64,000 nt of DNA from Calothrix sp. NIES-4105 (GTDB lineage Bacteria > Cyanobacteriota > Cyanobacteriia > Cyanobacteriales > Nostocaceae), in the NCBI RefSeq assembly GCF_002368415.1, contig NZ_AP018290.1, positions 5,531,614 through 5,595,613 on the forward strand, given 5' to 3'. Both the position numbers and the translations under genes were made by a program. The notes beneath the pieces were generated by a model that made no database searches, was not told where the DNA came from, and saw nothing but the letters and a program-made list of their open reading frames with translations. Each line of letters begins with the position of its first letter. The stretch's first letter is position 1. Positions 20,398 through 28,894 of the stretch are shown here, piece after piece.

Positions 20398-23339
20398 TGT
20401 TCTACCTCCGTGCCTTCTAAGCGCAGAAAGTGCAGGCGCCCGGATGCTTCCCCTGCGACTATTGTGGTGCCGTCTGGGGCAATAGCGCAGCAATTTATAC
20501 TACTTTCTCCAGTGAAACCAGCGATTTCTTTTTGAGATTGGAAATTCCAAACTTTAAGTGTAGTATCAGATGAAGCTGAAATTAAATATTTACCGCAAGA
20601 AGAAATAACAAAAGCGTTTACTGAATCTTTATGACCTGTAAGACTAAACTTTAGTATCTGATTTTCTACATCCCAAGCTTTAATAGTATGGTCTGATGAC
20701 GCAGAAATAACTTGTAACCCATCTTTACTAAAAGCCACAGCATTTATCGACTTTTTATGACCACGAATAGTTAACACATTTTCCTTACTTAATAAATCCG
20801 AAATTCTAAGAGCGCAATGCGATGAGCCAGAAACTACCTGAAGTCCACTATAACTAAAAGCTACAGTATTTAGCGATTCTGTAGTATCATCATTATTATC
20901 ATGATTTTTTTCAGGTTGTGAAAGATATAAATTGCCACTATCATTAAAAAGTAAAGTTTTCATAATATCATCATTACCATTTATATTATCATGATTTTTT
21001 TCAGGTTTTGAAAGATATAAATTGCCACTATCATTAAGATATAAAGTGTTCATATTACTATCAAAATCAATAATACATTTTTCATTTCCAGTTGCCATTT
21101 CTATAACTATTAATTTATTGTTAGAAGCTATAATAGCCCATTTATAGTTAGATGTAATTAAAAAAGAATTCCATCCTTTTAAAGTTAACTTTAAACTGAA
21201 TTTATCATCCTTTCGTAAATAATAAATGTCGCAAATAAGTTTATCTTTATATCGAGTACTTGATGGAAAAAAATTGTCAAGGTCATAATAATATTTATTT
21301 ATTAAAGAATATTTTCCTGCTTCTACATATAATATACCATTAGTAGATAGGAAATAAGTTTTTATGCTGTTATCAACAGGTAAGCTACATGCTTCCTTAC
21401 CTGTTGATGCAATATTAACTTTTATTCGATTATTACTAACACTAATTTTCCATTTTCTATCAGAAGTAAAAGCTAGATAATCAGAATTTTTACAGACATA
21501 TTTTTCACCTGTTTCTAAATACCATACTTTAAATGTATTATTATAATTACTAGATTTTTCTTTAGTAATTGGTCGAGTAATCAATTCTTTTCCTGTGGCT
21601 AATTTCCAAAGTTTTATAGTGTTATCAGATGAAGCAGAAATCAAAATTTTGCCATCAGAGCTAATAGCAACTGCATTTACTTTATTATTATGACCAGTTA
21701 GGGTAAGAATTTTTTTTGGAGTTTTTGAATTGCGAATAAAATCAAAAAAAATTTTCCTTGCGCCTAAATTCCATACCTGAAGAGTATTATCAGATGAAGC
21801 AGAAACAACTTGTTTACCATCAGGAGTAACAGCCACTCCATTTACTGAGTCCGTATGTCCAAAGAGTGTAAAATTTTTCTCCCCTGTTTCCATGTTCCAA
21901 ATTTTAAGAGTACTATCAGATGAAGCGGAAATAACTTGTTTACTATTAGGTATAATTGCAACTGCGTTTATCGACGCGCTATGAGCATATGTAATAACAG
22001 ACTCATCAACTATTTCTAAGTTCCAAATTTTGATAGTATGGTCAGAAGAAGCAGAAATAAATTGTCTACCATTAGGTGTGACAGCAACTGCATTTATTGA
22101 GCCATTATGATTAGGGGTAGTAAAATTTGTTTTACCTGTTTTTATATTCCAAACTTTCAAAGTATTGTCTGATAAACCGGAAATAACTGTAGACATATCT
22201 GATGTAACAGTAACTGTGCTAACCCAATCATTTTTGTTAGGTGAGTTTAACAGTTGCTTGCCAGTGTCTAAACTCCAGCATCGAACATTATTATTTGATG
22301 AAGCAGAAACTACTTCATTACCATCAGGATTAACAAAGACTGTTCTTATTGCAGAATTATGATTTTTGAATGTAAGTATTTCTCGACCCGTTTCTAGGTT
22401 CCAAACCTTAATAATGCCGTCTAATGAGCCAGAAATAACTAATTTATCATTTGAAGTTATCGTTAAAGTATGCACTGGAGAGCGATGACTATTCAAATTG
22501 AACTGTTTTTCTCCAGTTTCTAGATTCCAAATATTGATAATGCTATCAGATGAAGCAGAAACAACTTGTTTACTATTTCGACTAATGCTAATAGCATTTA
22601 TACAGTTACGATGACCCTTAAAAGCCAGTAGTTCTTTTCTTGTTTCTAAGTTCCAAACCCTAAGAGTATTGTCTTGTGAACCCGAAATCACCAGCTTACT
22701 ATCAGAAGTAGCAGCGACTGCTGTAACTGAAGCAGTATGACCTATGAGGCTAAACAGTTCTTCTCCTGTTTCTAAATTCCAGACTTTCAAACTATTGTCT
22801 GATGAACCGGAAATTAATCTTCTGCCATCCGCAGTAATGGTAACTGCATTAACTGAACCACTATGACCATTGAGGGTACGAACAAGGGCGCCACCAGGGG
22901 GAGTTAAGCTAGCTGTCAGAGGACGTAAGCAAGTTGTTTTAGTTTGCGCTATTTGTTCCAGCAAAGCTTGAATTTCTGGCACATCAAAGCACAATAAGCG
23001 CCCTGTTAATTGCCCTGTTAGCTGTTTTGCATCTTGATTCAAAATATGTGCTGATAGTCGCAAGGCGCCTTGTATTAATTTTAGCGCTTTTACAGTTTCA
23101 GTATTATACTCCAAGTGAGTTAATAATTCTGTATCGTCAATCAAATCGTAATCTTCAATTAGCGCTTGTATGCCAAATTTAGAATGTTGAATTTTAGTTT
23201 CAATAAATTTAAAATTAGTTAGAATTACATAGAACTTATCCAAGTTGCCTGATTTAATAAGATTGTAGGGATAACTACGCAAGTAGGCTTCTTGAAAAAA
23301 GGATTTTTGAGCTTTTAGTTTTTTGGTATTGTTGACCAT
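20394..23339 (-). CDS. WD40 repeat protein WD40-3, largest paralogue
   Basis: About 981 residues from ATG 23337-23339 (MVNNTKKLKAQ), where similarity to the other two N-termini begins; ATG 23390 adds 17 residues and is possible. The helical N-domain is followed by WD40 units in the N- and C-terminal parts. Between them, at 20880-21620, is a low-complexity, poorly matching stretch with a 60-base internal duplication coding NDSGNLYLS.PEKNHDN twice. The C-terminus VAGEASGRLHFLRLEG is shared with the paralogues. The TGA overlaps the WD40-2 ATG. It is 63 bases (or 114, from the inner start) downstream of the NTPase A gene, with a dispersed hairpin between. Confidence 0.88.
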   Translation of the reverse strand: MVNNTKKLKAQKSFFQEAYLRSYPYNLIKSGNLDKFYVILTNFKFIETKIQHSKFGIQALIEDYDLIDDTELLTHLEYNTETVKALKLIQGALRLSAHILNQDAKQLTGQLTGRLLCFDVPEIQALLEQIAQTKTTCLRPLTASLTPPGGALVRTLNGHSGSVNAVTITADGRRLISGSSDNSLKVWNLETGEELFSLIGHTASVTAVAATSDSKLVISGSQDNTLRVWNLETRKELLAFKGHRNCINAISISRNSKQVVSASSDSIINIWNLETGEKQFNLNSHRSPVHTLTITSNDKLVISGSLDGIIKVWNLETGREILTFKNHNSAIRTVFVNPDGNEVVSASSNNNVRCWSLDTGKQLLNSPNKNDWVSTVTVTSDMSTVISGLSDNTLKVWNIKTGKTNFTTPNHNGSINAVAVTPNGRQFISASSDHTIKIWNLEIVDESVITYAHSASINAVAIIPNSKQVISASSDSTLKIWNMETGEKNFTLFGHTDSVNGVAVTPDGKQVVSASSDNTLQVWNLGARKIFFDFIRNSKTPKKILTLTGHNNKVNAVAISSDGKILISASSDNTIKLWKLATGKELITRPITKEKSSNYNNTFKVWYLETGEKYVCKNSDYLAFTSDRKWKISVSNNRIKVNIASTGKEACSLPVDNSIKTYFLSTNGILYVEAGKYSLINKYYYDLDNFFPSSTRYKDKLICDIYYLRKDDKFSLKLTLKGWNSFLITSNYKWAIIASNNKLIVIEMATGNEKCIIDFDSNMNTLYLNDSGNLYLSKPEKNHDNINGNDDIMKTLLFNDSGNLYLSQPEKNHDNNDDTTESLNTVAFSYSGLQVVSGSSHCALRISDLLSKENVLTIRGHKKSINAVAFSKDGLQVISASSDHTIKAWDVENQILKFSLTGHKDSVNAFVISSCGKYLISASSDTTLKVWNFQSQKEIAGFTGESSINCCAIAPDGTTIVAGEASGRLHFLRLEGTEVEQ
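20900..21050. repeat. internal direct duplication of about 60 bases in WD40-3
   Basis: A block starting ATCATGATTTTTTTCAGG and running through AAGATATAAATTGCCACTA occurs at about 20898-20948 and again at about 20988-21037, with a few differences. In the protein it duplicates the motif SGNLYLS between two degenerate WD40 units. It is AT-rich and contains a T7 run, a likely slippage site. Confidence 0.75.
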
Positions 23340-23398
23340 TCCTTTATATGATTTTATGAAGTCATATTTTAGCGTTTGGGTAACTAGCATAGTATATG

Positions 23399-23427
23399 TT
23401 GGGTTCCCGGAGCGTACACCAACCTAC
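23399..23427. repeat. TTGGGTT...CCAACCTAC dispersed hairpin, copy C
   Basis: GTTGGGTTCCCGG and its imperfect complement ACACCAACCTAC lie between NTPase A and WD40-3. Same family as 7179-7204; it may act as a processing or attenuation point in the operon. Confidence 0.65.
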
Positions 23428-23453
23428 ATCGGGAGCATTTGTGCGCTTAAATT

Positions 23454-25034
23454 TCAACTATCAACCGTAACCCTCTCCCAATAATCAACAATCCTCTGAT
23501 TAACATCTGTAAAAATCTTCCGCTTAGAATCTAAAACCCGCTTTCCTTTCAAAAAGTCTAGAAAACTAGCGTGATAAAAGTTATAGCAAATTTCCCCATC
23601 AATTTCTTGGTCTTTCAAATACTCAACCCACTCATCTAAAACCGACTGCACATCATACCCATCCTGCTGGGCAATGTCGGCTATCATCTCACAGGGAATC
23701 GGTGTACCAATCTCGACTAAGATAAATAGTATAATTACCCGCATCTCTTTCGGCGCCGTATCCATTCCCATCCTTACCCAATGCACCTGATAATAATCTT
23801 GCAAACCATCAGGTAATTTATCTAAACTCAAGTCATCGTAAAAACCGCGCGCTATTCCTGGTAGAACATAGCGCAGGTACATAAAGTTATTTTCGCTCTT
23901 TGCTGCTACTTGCTCGATAAATGTTTCTAAATTAAGATTACGGTCTGCAATCCATTTTCTCAATGTATATTTATGTTCGGGGTCATTGTTGACAAAGAAG
24001 TGGATATATGCTCTTACATCATCTCGGCTCAAGCTTTCATTTTCCGTAGCTGTTAAATCTAACTCTTGTACGGGAACAGATACACGCAAGCGTTTTTTAT
24101 CTATATTATATGGGCGCCGAGTCAGTAAAAAATACACCCGTTCTGGTAAAGTATAGGGTAAAGATAGAATATTTTCTGCTCCAGCTTCTTGTTCGACTTC
24201 ATCGAGAGCATCAACTAAAATTACTAAGCGTTCGTTATTCAGTAGTTTTTTGCTAATTTTTACGAGTAGAGTCGATAAATCAGCATCACTCGCATCCTGC
24301 AAATCATAACGTTGAATTAGCTGTTGCCGGATACTTTTGAGAAACAGTTCGGGACGATTACGACCTTCTGCAAGAATGTTAAAATAGCAAGGGCAGTGAT
24401 GGTCATAAACATACTTTGCAGCAATGGCACTTTTTCCCATGCCTGCATCCCCAACTACTGTAAAATAACCATTAGGGTTGTTTTTGATAAAATTGGCAAA
24501 TGCGTTAAATACAAACTGGCGCCCACAAAATGATTTGATTTTTTCTTCGATTAATGATTTAAACTCGTCTGGATAGGGATTCTGTTCTGGAAGTGGTTTA
24601 AATTTTGGGTCGTTCAAAGCTTCCGCTGGTGTGCGCGTGCGTTTGCTTACATTGACAAATACTTTATAAAATTCTTCTATTTCAGGTCGAATGTCGATAT
24701 TTTGTTCTCGTATTTCATCCCCCAACGTATTCCACTTGAGAAAATATTCTGCATCTTCTAAAAAAACAGAGGGATTGTTATTAAAAGCTTTCCAAAAAGA
24801 TGTTTTTATTTCTTTCTCTCGGAAAAAATCCAAAATTGGCGCCGACTTATATACCGCGTACTCAACTAAAGCATAATTATAAACTCCATCAAAATCCTTG
24901 GGAGGATGTGCTGGGTCGAAATTTAAAGTTTTTAAAATTTTAATTACAGTTTCGTTACGTTGAGCTAGATTGATGATTTTAGGAGCAGCAAAACGCGCGA
25001 TTTCATTTATAACTTTTACAGGCTCAAGATTCAT
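23454..25034 (-). CDS. STAND-class P-loop NTPase with N-terminal effector-type region (NTPase A)
   Basis: 526 residues. Residues 1-150 (FDGVYNYALVEYAV, then FFREKEIKTSFWKAF) form a helical region that I recall from many cyanobacterial NACHT/STAND proteins; its activity is unknown. Then come Walker A GDAGMGKSA (about 198), Walker B LVILVDALDEVE (about 273), the sensor LLTRRPY and a winged-helix-like tail ending in FYHASFLDFL. No sensor repeats are fused. It is the first gene of a five-gene minus-strand cluster with three WD40 proteins and a second, shorter NTPase. Inference: together they rebuild the effector-NTPase-WD40 layout of NLR-like defence or signalling proteins. Confidence 0.85.
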   Translation of the reverse strand: MNLEPVKVINEIARFAAPKIINLAQRNETVIKILKTLNFDPAHPPKDFDGVYNYALVEYAVYKSAPILDFFREKEIKTSFWKAFNNNPSVFLEDAEYFLKWNTLGDEIREQNIDIRPEIEEFYKVFVNVSKRTRTPAEALNDPKFKPLPEQNPYPDEFKSLIEEKIKSFCGRQFVFNAFANFIKNNPNGYFTVVGDAGMGKSAIAAKYVYDHHCPCYFNILAEGRNRPELFLKSIRQQLIQRYDLQDASDADLSTLLVKISKKLLNNERLVILVDALDEVEQEAGAENILSLPYTLPERVYFLLTRRPYNIDKKRLRVSVPVQELDLTATENESLSRDDVRAYIHFFVNNDPEHKYTLRKWIADRNLNLETFIEQVAAKSENNFMYLRYVLPGIARGFYDDLSLDKLPDGLQDYYQVHWVRMGMDTAPKEMRVIILFILVEIGTPIPCEMIADIAQQDGYDVQSVLDEWVEYLKDQEIDGEICYNFYHASFLDFLKGKRVLDSKRKIFTDVNQRIVDYWERVTVDS

Positions 25035-25149
25035 AATAGTTAATCGCCAGTCAAGATTTATACATCTTGAACTTATGATAGCGATTTACCTGAAAAGTTG
25101 CACAAAGATGCTTATTGTTTTTTTATAGCCTAAGTTGATAGCCTAGTCT

Positions 25150-26181
25150 CTATAACTTGTATGCTAGATTCCCGACTTCTTTAGGGGTTTCATACTGCAA
25201 GTTGTCTCTAAACTTAATATCCAGAATACGTTGCTGTTCTGACTTATCAAGCATTGTCCAACTTTGGATACGAGTTGATTTGTCGATGCTTTCGGTAATG
25301 GCAGTAATATCTGACCAAGTTTGACAACTTCGTATGAGTGTAGCGATTTGTTCTGCTGATGCTGGTTCAATTATATTTTCCGTTTCGCTGGAATCTTCGT
25401 TGATTGCGATTTCAATTTGCGGCGCCACTGTATCTTCATTAATTACTTCTACTGTTTCCACGGGAGCATCGGTAGTATCGTCTACTTCAACTTCTACTAC
25501 TGCTGTTGCTTGTTCGGATGTTGTTTCTACTTCTACATCTTCATTAATTGGTGCGTTTGTACCTAACTTATCACCTAATATTGCTTGCAAATGTGGTGGT
25601 AATTCACCTACTAATATTAAGGCGCCACATTGCCATGCTTCCCAAAATGCGGTTGCTTCTCTTACAAATGATTGCGCGGTAATTCCTTCATTATCCATCG
25701 CGCGCTGAATTGTCTTGCCTGTGTACTGGTCGTCTTCTTTAATTGGTGGTATTACACAAGTTCTCGAAGTATCCTTTTCACCCCGCCAAATTGTTGGCTT
25801 GGAGGATTTTTCTTTCCGTGGCGCCTTAAACTTGTCAATCAGGTGTTCTACAAATTGCTGCGTGACGTGACCAACTGCATTTCTGATTCCTTGCACCACA
25901 GGCGCAAATCTTTTGCTCGATGTAATCTTAAATAATGTGCGAGGTTCTATATTTGCCAACTTAGCTATATCAATATCTACAAATGCCAATCCTAGTTTTA
26001 TGTAGTTGTTTGCTACTTCTTTTCCCCAACCGAATGACTGTATCAATTTGTTGAAATCAGGTCTAAGTAAATTATTCTTATCGATTAACAGTGCCTTTGC
26101 GAATTCGATTATTGCGGTTGTCGAATTATCTAATGTATCAATTTTAACCAATGACACCGATGCGTATGCTGTGTAGTTCAT
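25150..26181 (-). CDS. acidic hypothetical protein with possible HTH N-domain
   Basis: 343 residues, family not recognised. Residues 25-95 (PDFNKLIQSFGWGKEVANNYIKLG, here split: GWGKEVANNYIKL, then ANIEPRTLFKI) look like helix-turn-helix elements of the kind seen in plasmid or phage-type regulators. Residues 205-280 are extremely acidic and low in complexity (VEVETTSEQ, VEVEVDD, INEDS), a flexible linker or nucleic-acid mimic. The C-terminus is helical. The last codons overlap a dispersed-repeat motif (ATTCCCGACTTCTTT at about 25167). A hairpin 34-60 bases upstream of the ATG could be its own operator. It is 115 bases upstream of NTPase A on the same strand and might be part of that operon. 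Confidence 0.6.
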   Translation of the reverse strand: MNYTAYASVSLVKIDTLDNSTTAIIEFAKALLIDKNNLLRPDFNKLIQSFGWGKEVANNYIKLGLAFVDIDIAKLANIEPRTLFKITSSKRFAPVVQGIRNAVGHVTQQFVEHLIDKFKAPRKEKSSKPTIWRGEKDTSRTCVIPPIKEDDQYTGKTIQRAMDNEGITAQSFVREATAFWEAWQCGALILVGELPPHLQAILGDKLGTNAPINEDVEVETTSEQATAVVEVEVDDTTDAPVETVEVINEDTVAPQIEIAINEDSSETENIIEPASAEQIATLIRSCQTWSDITAITESIDKSTRIQSWTMLDKSEQQRILDIKFRDNLQYETPKEVGNLAYKL

Positions 26182-26214
26182 AGTAAAATCAAGGTTACTT
26201 TATTTTTTGAATCA

Positions 26215-26241
26215 GTTGGTTACACGTATTGTGTAGCCAAC
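26215..26241. promoter_or_regulatory. operator-like inverted repeat upstream of the 26181 gene
   Basis: GTTGGTTACAC and GTGTAGCCAAC (11 bp, one G-U) flank a 5-base spacer, 34 bases before the ATG at 26181. The rest of 26242-26633 is AT-rich and carries no gene I can support; it is the divergent promoter region of the hypothetical and the TnpB-like gene. Confidence 0.5.
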
Positions 26242-26633
26242 TACATTTCTCTATTTAGAGTATACTATTTTTAGTCGTATAAGGAAAATGTAATAAAACT
26301 TAATAATATTGTGTACCTATCGGCGACTGCTCGTATTTATGGTGCTAAAATCCGATAAAAACTATTGATATCTACTAATACTCCTCAAAATATTGAGTAT
26401 TTGTAAAATCTCTATTCACTTAGCACACATGTGATAAATATAGCAATCAAGACTTTATCTAAAGGGAAATTATGATTTATCCTTTCTCTACTCAAGCAAC
26501 TTCAGAAGATATCAACACTTTTGTATTGATTAAAAGATCAAGAAATATTACAGTTGTAAATGTGATTTGAAAAATCAATATTATCTGTTAAAATATAAAT
26601 TAAATAAACAACTGTAGGTCGAACGGTTATAGT

Positions 26634-28370
26634 ATGGGAAAATCATTGTTAAGTGAATTAACACATCGTTCTTATTCAAAAACCAAAAATCCGGATGGTA
26701 CACGGACTCCACAATTAAGAGTTGGAATTGAAGCGCGCATTGATTATCACCCATTCCTAGACGATTGGGGTGATAGATACCAATCAATAATGCGTACAGC
26801 ATTAAATGCATTACTTCAGGGGCAATCAGAAGATAATATTGAAAAAAGTTTTCAATCTAGATTTGATATTGATTGGGCATGGGCAGACTCAATCGCAACG
26901 GATGCAAAGGGCATATTTGACTCTTTAATAGAAGCGCGCGCTTTAAAAATAAAAGCATTAAATGATGATTTGGTGGCAGGTTGGAAGTCTGTTGCTACTA
27001 CAATTGAATTGATGTCACAACAGTTAGCAAACCCGACACGGAAAAATATGAAAGGGTTTGCAAAACGCTTGATGGGTACGAAGTCAAAATTTAATAGACT
27101 TGAGCGCAAACAGGTAGAGAAAAATGAATTAGAGCAAGCAACAAGATTACATATATGTTTTGGTGGTGCTAAATTATTTAATGCCCAGTACCATTTAGAA
27201 GAGAATGGTTATTCGTCTCATAATGAATGGCGTGTAGATTGGGAGAAAAAACGTGGTGGGAATTTCTATAGTGTAGGCAAGGGTTCAGTTTTAGGCAACA
27301 ATCCTGTCGCCAAAATATTTTATATAGATGATGATATATTTAGTGTAACATTCACTGTTCCAAGATATTTACGTGGTGATTATGGTGATACAGTTAGTGT
27401 TGAATTTGAAGTGACAGGACAACGTAAACATAATTTACTTTACGCATTAGAATCAGATAAACCAGTAACGGTTCAATGTTTTAGGCGTGAACATAAAAAC
27501 GACCAATGGTATATCCACCTCACAACTTATGTACAAGATGTTCCGACTATTTCTAGTAGAAACAATGGTTGTATTGGGATTGACTTAAATGCAGAAACTA
27601 TTGATGTAATTTATATTAAACGTGATGGCAATCCCGAAAGATGTCGTAACGCCCTAAGTTTCCCTATTCCAACAGGAACAACTGGCACCAAAGTTGCTCG
27701 ACTTCGGGATATTGTATGTGAAATAGTCAAATTAGCCGAATTTTATCAATGCCCTATTGCTTGTGAGAACCTTGATTTTTCAACAAAGAAGAATCAATTA
27801 AGGCATAGTGTCAGTAAAGAATATAACCGAATGTTGACAGGGTTTATATATGATAAATTTCGTTCTTATCTTGTTGTTAGGGCTGAAAAATATGGGATAG
27901 AAATATTATTTAAATCACCATTTATGACTAGTGTCATTGGAATGGTCAAGTATATGGCAAAATATGGGCTAAACAGCGCTAGTTCTGCCGCTATGGTAAT
28001 AGCCAGAAGAGCTATGGGTTTCAAAGAATTTATCCCCCAGAAATGGTTAAAAACTCTTTCTTCATTTTTTGAACCAGAGGATTCAAAAGATGGAGGATTT
28101 GCGGGAGGATGGCGAAGGATTTCGGCATGGCTGAAGACATTTTGTATCCGCAGACCGCAGTTATTTCAACTCGATACCGTACTTCGGTTCTTATTAGATT
28201 CCTTAGTAACCCAATCTCAGAAAAAGACCCATAAAAGGCGAAAGCCGGGAGGTAGCAGTAAATCTGGGGGCAAGAGAACGGGAAGGGCAAAACCCACTGA
28301 AGGTCAAGTTCCACTTGAACGAGAAGAGGTAGTGGTTACGAATATAGGGGCAGTCACCGTGGCTCCGTAA
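26634..28370 (+). CDS. TnpB-like RuvC-fold protein, zinc ribbon lost
   Basis: 578 residues, long for TnpB (about 400). RuvC-I is GIDLNAETIDV (Asp317), RuvC-II is ACENLDF (Glu378). The region that should hold RuvC-III reads NSASSAAMVIARRAMGF: the AA..I.RR pattern is kept but I see no catalytic Asp. The paired CxxC zinc-ribbon motifs normally between II and III are absent. No tnpA or IS ends are visible. The basic, Gly-rich C-terminus is encoded by a G-rich 3' stretch (28230-28370) with several small complementary segments, where TnpB guide RNAs usually lie. An HTH gene follows. Alternatives: an ordinary divergent TnpB-related transposon protein, or a domesticated RNA-guided regulator with reduced or no cleavage. 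Confidence 0.7.
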   Translation: MGKSLLSELTHRSYSKTKNPDGTRTPQLRVGIEARIDYHPFLDDWGDRYQSIMRTALNALLQGQSEDNIEKSFQSRFDIDWAWADSIATDAKGIFDSLIEARALKIKALNDDLVAGWKSVATTIELMSQQLANPTRKNMKGFAKRLMGTKSKFNRLERKQVEKNELEQATRLHICFGGAKLFNAQYHLEENGYSSHNEWRVDWEKKRGGNFYSVGKGSVLGNNPVAKIFYIDDDIFSVTFTVPRYLRGDYGDTVSVEFEVTGQRKHNLLYALESDKPVTVQCFRREHKNDQWYIHLTTYVQDVPTISSRNNGCIGIDLNAETIDVIYIKRDGNPERCRNALSFPIPTGTTGTKVARLRDIVCEIVKLAEFYQCPIACENLDFSTKKNQLRHSVSKEYNRMLTGFIYDKFRSYLVVRAEKYGIEILFKSPFMTSVIGMVKYMAKYGLNSASSAAMVIARRAMGFKEFIPQKWLKTLSSFFEPEDSKDGGFAGGWRRISAWLKTFCIRRPQLFQLDTVLRFLLDSLVTQSQKKTHKRRKPGGSSKSGGKRTGRAKPTEGQVPLEREEVVVTNIGAVTVAP

Positions 28371-28410
28371 CTGGTAACGGTAATGATTTTATAGGTTATT
28401 ACCAGTTTTT
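28370..28410 (+). terminator. terminator-like hairpin after the TnpB-like gene
   Basis: ACTGGTAA (28370-28377) pairs with TTACCAGT (28399-28406) and TTTTT follows. It overlaps the last base of the stop codon. It could equally mark the 3' part of a guide-RNA transcript. Confidence 0.6.
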
Positions 28411-28483
28411 ATCAGGTTTTTTAGTAGGTGGAGGAGTATGGTTTTAGAATAGGAATGTTAAGCAATTTGGTGTAAGCATCGAT

Positions 28484-28858
28484 ATGAAGCACAGTAAGGG
28501 AGCGTTGCGTTGGAAATTTAAGAAAATCATGGACGAGCTTGATATAGGCACGTTAGAGCTTGCAGCTTTTATGAGAGTTAACAAAGCAACAGTTAGCGAA
28601 TGGCGTAAAGCTGATTATTTCCCAAAAATAAGTGAAATTCGCTGGTTGCAGATATGTGAGGCGATGAATGAAATGTGTCGTCTTCGTGGTAAAAGCGTAA
28701 AAGTCCAACCACTTGATTTGATTGAATTTTGCCCGGATGAGGTGCGTGATATTAGGTTCTTGGACTATCAGCACGCTTCGGGTTACGTGGGTAAAAAATC
28801 AGCATCTAAAGAAAAAGATCAAACCGATGGTAGTGTGAAAGATACGGTTGCTGCATGA
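28484..28858 (+). CDS. small helix-turn-helix protein
   Basis: 124 residues. An XRE/Cro-like HTH fits GTLELAAFMRVNKATVSEWRK (residues about 22-42; in parts GTLELAAFMRVN and KATVSEWRKADYF). The remainder, LQICEAMNEMCRLRG and RDIRFLDYQHASGYVG, is unfamiliar, and the C-terminus is charged. It starts 113 bases after the TnpB-like gene on the same strand and ends 36 bases before the hybrid kinase. Inference: transcription regulator of the TnpB-like gene or of the kinase. Confidence 0.65.
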   Translation: MKHSKGALRWKFKKIMDELDIGTLELAAFMRVNKATVSEWRKADYFPKISEIRWLQICEAMNEMCRLRGKSVKVQPLDLIEFCPDEVRDIRFLDYQHASGYVGKKSASKEKDQTDGSVKDTVAA

Positions 28859-28894
28859 GGTAAAACGACACGCAACACACCAAAATCTATTTAT

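Noticed and set aside
26634-28370. Cas12k (type V-K CAST) effector
   Set aside because: Sequence features do not resemble Cas12k, no tnsB/tnsC/tniQ genes or CRISPR repeats are near, and the RuvC-I and -II residues are kept.
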